Shown here: one piece after another, positions 13,166-15,434 of the stretch
How the letters are laid out: the number at the start of each line of letters is the position of its first letter
Position numbering within the stretch: the first letter of the stretch is position 1
Origin: Euryarchaeota archaeon UBA220
GTDB lineage: Archaea > Thermoplasmatota > Poseidoniia > Poseidoniales > Thalassarchaeaceae
Direction of reading: 5' to 3'
Assembly (NCBI GenBank): GCA_002501885.1
Contig: DAON01000039.1
Coordinates: 1-15,434 of the forward strand
DNA length: 15,434 nucleotides
The notes under the pieces: generated by a model
What the model saw: the letters and a program-made list of their open reading frames with translations, nothing else
What the model was told of the DNA's origin: nothing
Databases searched by the model: none
Position numbers and translations under genes: made by a program

Positions 13166-13192
13166 TAGTCTCCAATGAAAGGTATTGTGGGA

Positions 13193-13207
13193 ACACGCAG
13201 AGCGTGT
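13193..13207. promoter_or_regulatory. 15-bp dyad between M24 peptidase and pgk
   Basis: ACACGC-AGA-GCGTGT is a perfect 6-bp inverted repeat with a 3-nt centre. It is followed at once by TATA-like TAATGTAT (13207-13214), readable on either strand. It lies between two divergent genes, so it could be an operator for either. If it is regulatory, the pgk reading frame must start downstream of it. Confidence 0.45.
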
Positions 13208-13240
13208 AATGTATCCACAATGGCCATAGAGGGGCCGCTG

Positions 13241-14524
13241 GTGCCGCGGACTGTGACAACCGTCCTGTCCTTGGACGATGTCTGTCTGGCAGGACGGACT
13301 GTATTGTATAGAGCCGATGTAAATTCACCGTTGGATCCGAGTACCGGAGCCTTCCTTGACGATAGCAGACTACGCTCAACATTGGATACTCTGAGCAACC
13401 TTTCTGACTCAAAGGTCATCATAATGGGACACCAATCCAGACCAGGTAAGGACGACTTCACAGATATGTCTGGACACTGCGATAGGTTATCTCGACTAAT
13501 TGGTCAGCAGATTCGCTTCGTTGAGGATATCTGTGGAGACGCTGCGATTCAAGCCATAGAAGAGATGCAGCCCGGTGACAAGGTTTTCATCAACAATGTC
13601 AGGATGCATCCCGAGGAATACGGCGAGAATAAGGTGAAGGCAGAGGATGAGCCAACTACGGAGATTGTCACTAGACTCTCTTCTGTAGCAGATGCTTATG
13701 TCACCGACGCATTCGGAGCAGCGCACAGAAATTCACCTACCTTGACAGGATTCACAGAAGAAATGCCCTGTATTGCCGGGCGATTGATGAACAGGGAAAT
13801 CCGTTCACTCGAGCTGGCAGTAAATGACCCTCCTCGCCCATATGTTGCAATCCTTGGAGGCGCAAAGTGCGACGATTCTTTGAGAGTGGCACTCAATCTA
13901 ATCGGTAGAGGAGTAGTAGATACGATTGTGATGGTCGGAGTGGTTGGAAATCTCATGCTTTGGGCAAATGGTCATGATATTGGTAGTGGGAACAAGAAAG
14001 CAATCAAGGGTATGATGGGAGATGATTTCGAGCCTACTTGGAAGATGGCAGAAGAATTAGTCAAGGAACACTCAGAACTGTTGTTCCTACCCCGCGATGT
14101 AGCCGTTGAAATCGACCAGAAGAGACACCAGATGGAGTTGGAAGAACTACCCACTGACTATCCGATGTATGATGTTGGAATCGAAACTCTCCAAGACTTG
14201 AGGACTCTACTAAATGGTGCCAAATGCATCCTCTGGAATGGACCTGCGTCTTACTTTGAGAAACCTGAGTTCGCCTTCGGTACGATTGAGATTCTCAATA
14301 TGTGCGCCGAGGCTACTGGAGTTACAATAGTAGGAGGGGGACACACCAGCGCACTGGTGAACCAGAGAGGAATGGCCGGAGAATTCAGTCACAACAGCAC
14401 CGGAGGAGGATCTGCTCTGGGCATGCTATCAGGCGACACAATGCCAGTTATCGATTCACTATCGAAGTCGAATGATAAGTTCAGACCGCTTCTAGGAGCA
14501 CTAGGTCTTGAAGAGGAAGAGTGA
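13241..14524 (+). CDS. pgk: Phosphoglycerate kinase
   Basis: Cytoplasmic glycolytic/gluconeogenic enzyme that transfers phosphate between 1,3-bisphosphoglycerate and ADP. The two-domain fold is complete: RADVNSP (24-30) and GHQSRPG (63-69) bind the phosphoglycerate, with NNVRMHPEE, TDAFGAAHR, LGGAKCDDS, WNGPAS and VGGGH (364-368) as further family motifs. The archaeal GGGH replaces the bacterial GGG[DE]. The start is uncertain. The frame opens at ATG 13175 and also has ATG 13220. I prefer GTG 13241 because GAGGGG (13229-13234) is 6 nt upstream, the family begins at about this point, and the region before holds the dyad and TATA-like box. The final A of its TGA stop is also the tRNA-Thr discriminator position. 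Confidence 0.93.
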   Translation: MPRTVTTVLSLDDVCLAGRTVLYRADVNSPLDPSTGAFLDDSRLRSTLDTLSNLSDSKVIIMGHQSRPGKDDFTDMSGHCDRLSRLIGQQIRFVEDICGDAAIQAIEEMQPGDKVFINNVRMHPEEYGENKVKAEDEPTTEIVTRLSSVADAYVTDAFGAAHRNSPTLTGFTEEMPCIAGRLMNREIRSLELAVNDPPRPYVAILGGAKCDDSLRVALNLIGRGVVDTIVMVGVVGNLMLWANGHDIGSGNKKAIKGMMGDDFEPTWKMAEELVKEHSELLFLPRDVAVEIDQKRHQMELEELPTDYPMYDVGIETLQDLRTLLNGAKCILWNGPASYFEKPEFAFGTIEILNMCAEATGVTIVGGGHTSALVNQRGMAGEFSHNSTGGGSALGMLSGDTMPVIDSLSKSNDKFRPLLGALGLEEEE

Positions 14525-14596
14525 GCCACTGGGGAGACTTGAACTCCCGGCCTCCTGATTACGAATCAGGTGCTCTACCAACTAAGCTACAGTGGC
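14524..14596 (-). tRNA. tRNA-Thr (anticodon CGU)
   Basis: The minus strand folds into a full cloverleaf. The acceptor GCCACTG pairs with CAGTGGC. The D-arm is GCTT/GAGC with loop AGTTGGTA. The anticodon stem is CCTGA/TCAGG with loop TTCGTAA (anticodon CGT), followed by variable AGGCC. The T-arm is GGGAG-TTCAAGT-CTCCC. There are 72 paired or loop nucleotides plus a U discriminator from position 14524. The anticodon reads ACG, threonine. CCA is not encoded and no intron is present. A TATA-like CTAAATATG on the same strand lies 24-30 nt upstream of the 5' end. The gene is convergent with pgk and touches its stop codon. Confidence 0.97.
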
Positions 14597-14619
14597 GACG
14601 AAATCCCCTTCTCGCTGCC

Positions 14620-14629
14620 ATATTTAGAG
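14620..14629. promoter_or_regulatory. Bidirectional TATA-like box, tRNA-Thr / membrane gene
   Basis: ATATTTAGAG on the plus strand is CTCTAAATAT on the minus strand. The box lies 24-33 nt upstream of the tRNA-Thr 5' end (14596). It is also about 25-33 nt upstream of the GTG at 14653 in the other direction, so one AT element could serve both genes. Confidence 0.45.
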
Positions 14630-14652
14630 AATCGGTCAGGGAACAAGGCTAA

Positions 14653-15213
14653 GTGTCGCCAATCAGAACTAGAGACATGGAAGAAGACGGAGGGGGAGAG
14701 CCCCAAGAAACAACTTTCACCGGAACACCGAATGCCGCCCCAGAAGCAGTACCTGCTGGTGCTTTTGACCAGCAGCCACAAGTGCAGTATGCTAGCAAAT
14801 CGCCTTGGCCCATAATCATCGGAGCGATTTACTCTCTATTCCAGGTACTCGCAGTTCTGGCTTCTTTAGCTATTGTACTTGGGGGGGCGCTACTCTCCGG
14901 TTTTGCATCCGAAGTCGGAGAAGGCGCAGCCGAGGCAGGTATCTTTGTAACCGTAATCGGACTCCTCATGCTTGTATTATCGAGCGCCGGTGTCTATGCT
15001 GGAATATTGATGATTCGATATAAGAAGAGGGGCATCCACATCGCATTGGCTCTCCTTGCTATAGGCGTGGTAATGGACATATTGATGAATATCGCAATGG
15101 AACTACCTGTTCTCACCGATTTGGGCATGTCTGTTATCACAAGAGGTGTTTGCGCGTTAATTGTCGCAATACCTCTGATGGTGTCGGGTATCGCAGGACA
15201 GATGGAAGATTAG
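14653..15213 (+). CDS. Four-span membrane protein, unknown function
   Basis: A 186-aa protein with no family I recognise. The N-terminal 48 residues are polar, acidic and proline-rich (EEDGGGEPQETTF, then APEAVPAG) and probably disordered. Four hydrophobic segments follow: about 50-80 (IIIGAIYSLFQVLAVLASLA), 93-117 (IFVTVIGLLMLVLSSAGVYAG), 127-150 (IHIALALLAIGVVMDILM) and 160-182 (VITRGVCALIVAIPLMVSG). A basic loop, RYKKRG, sits between spans 2 and 3. Start choice: GTG 14653 lies close to the transcription start implied by the TATA-like box; ATG 14677 is a reasonable alternative (8 residues shorter). Neither has a good Shine-Dalgarno. Its TAG stop overlaps the TAA stop of the convergent phosphohexomutase gene by 3 bp. 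Confidence 0.8.
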   Translation: MSPIRTRDMEEDGGGEPQETTFTGTPNAAPEAVPAGAFDQQPQVQYASKSPWPIIIGAIYSLFQVLAVLASLAIVLGGALLSGFASEVGEGAAEAGIFVTVIGLLMLVLSSAGVYAGILMIRYKKRGIHIALALLAIGVVMDILMNIAMELPVLTDLGMSVITRGVCALIVAIPLMVSGIAGQMED

Positions 15214-15434
15214 TGCAGAGTACTTAGATCCAACATTTGGCCAAGACGAACATTTACATCCGTTAGGATAGCTTCCAGCGCAGCCTCTGTACGACCTTCG
15301 GCACGCATTACGAGTATTGCCTCCGTATTGCTTGCCCGGCATAGGCACCAACCATCTTCGTATCGAACTCTGATACCGTCAACGGTTGAGTACTCCATAT
15401 CAGAGAAGGCTTCTGCCACGGCACTCAGAACCTG
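15210..15434 (-). CDS. Phosphomannomutase/phosphoglucomutase, C-terminal end (partial)
   Basis: The frame is open to the window edge and ends at TAA (15212-15210), giving about 74 C-terminal residues of an alpha-D-phosphohexomutase, an enzyme that moves phosphate between C1 and C6 of hexose phosphates for nucleotide-sugar synthesis. The recognisable C-terminal domain is STVDGIRVRYEDGW, then CRASNTEAILVMRAEG, then EAALEAI. The phosphate-binding loop is RASNTE, the SNTE variant known from phosphomannomutase/phosphoglucomutase rather than the SGTE form of many GlmM proteins. The following residue, normally proline, is alanine. The first three domains lie outside the window, so substrate preference stays open. 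Confidence 0.82.
   Translation of the reverse strand, partial: QVLSAVAEAFSDMEYSTVDGIRVRYEDGWCLCRASNTEAILVMRAEGRTEAALEAILTDVNVRLGQMLDLSTLH

Overview
The window reads as a compact, roughly half-GC archaeal chromosome segment. The conserved block L21e - Rpo4 - DUF655 - KsgA, archaeal-type Pus10 and phosphoglycerate kinase, a tRNA-Thr without encoded CCA, mixed GGTGA-type Shine-Dalgarno and apparently leaderless starts, and TATA-like boxes all indicate a euryarchaeon. Bacterial-looking photolyase, RibA and CrtI-type genes inside it point to a surface-ocean Marine Group II lineage (Poseidoniia). That placement is inferred from gene content and no phylogeny was run.

Region 1 (1-5793) looks like a light and oxidative-stress neighbourhood. 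Leftward run the start of a probable SRPBCC protein and a class II-like DNA photolyase. Rightward run GTP cyclohydrolase II (riboflavin/FAD supply), a BCP-type peroxiredoxin, a TrmB-family regulator whose C-terminus looks like a V4R ligand-binding domain, and a CrtI-type carotenoid desaturase. A 20-bp element, 19/20 identical, lies exactly 21 nt before the ATG of both ribA and the desaturase. It fixes their starts, implies leaderless mRNAs, and gives the neighbouring TrmB-V4R protein a candidate operator.

Region 2 (5807-9933) is information processing: a DUF971 protein, tRNA pseudouridine synthase Pus10, ribosomal protein L21e, RNA polymerase subunit Rpo4, DUF655 and the 16S rRNA dimethylase KsgA. 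L21e and DUF655 have leader hairpins that could be regulatory. A GC-rich gap of about 90 nt follows ksgA.

Region 3 (10023-11604) has an unrecognised coiled-coil/zinc-ribbon protein, a plant-type 2Fe-2S ferredoxin and a 56-residue single-span membrane protein. Converging on these from the right is a two-gene leftward operon: an M24 peptidase and a DUF59-like Fe-S assembly protein (13165-11605).

Region 4 (13175-15434) has phosphoglycerate kinase, divergent from the peptidase across a 15-bp dyad; a leftward tRNA-Thr(CGU) touching the pgk stop codon; a four-span membrane protein divergent from the tRNA; and the 3' end of a phosphohexomutase gene cut by the window edge. No mobile element, CRISPR array, rRNA operon or pseudogene was seen.
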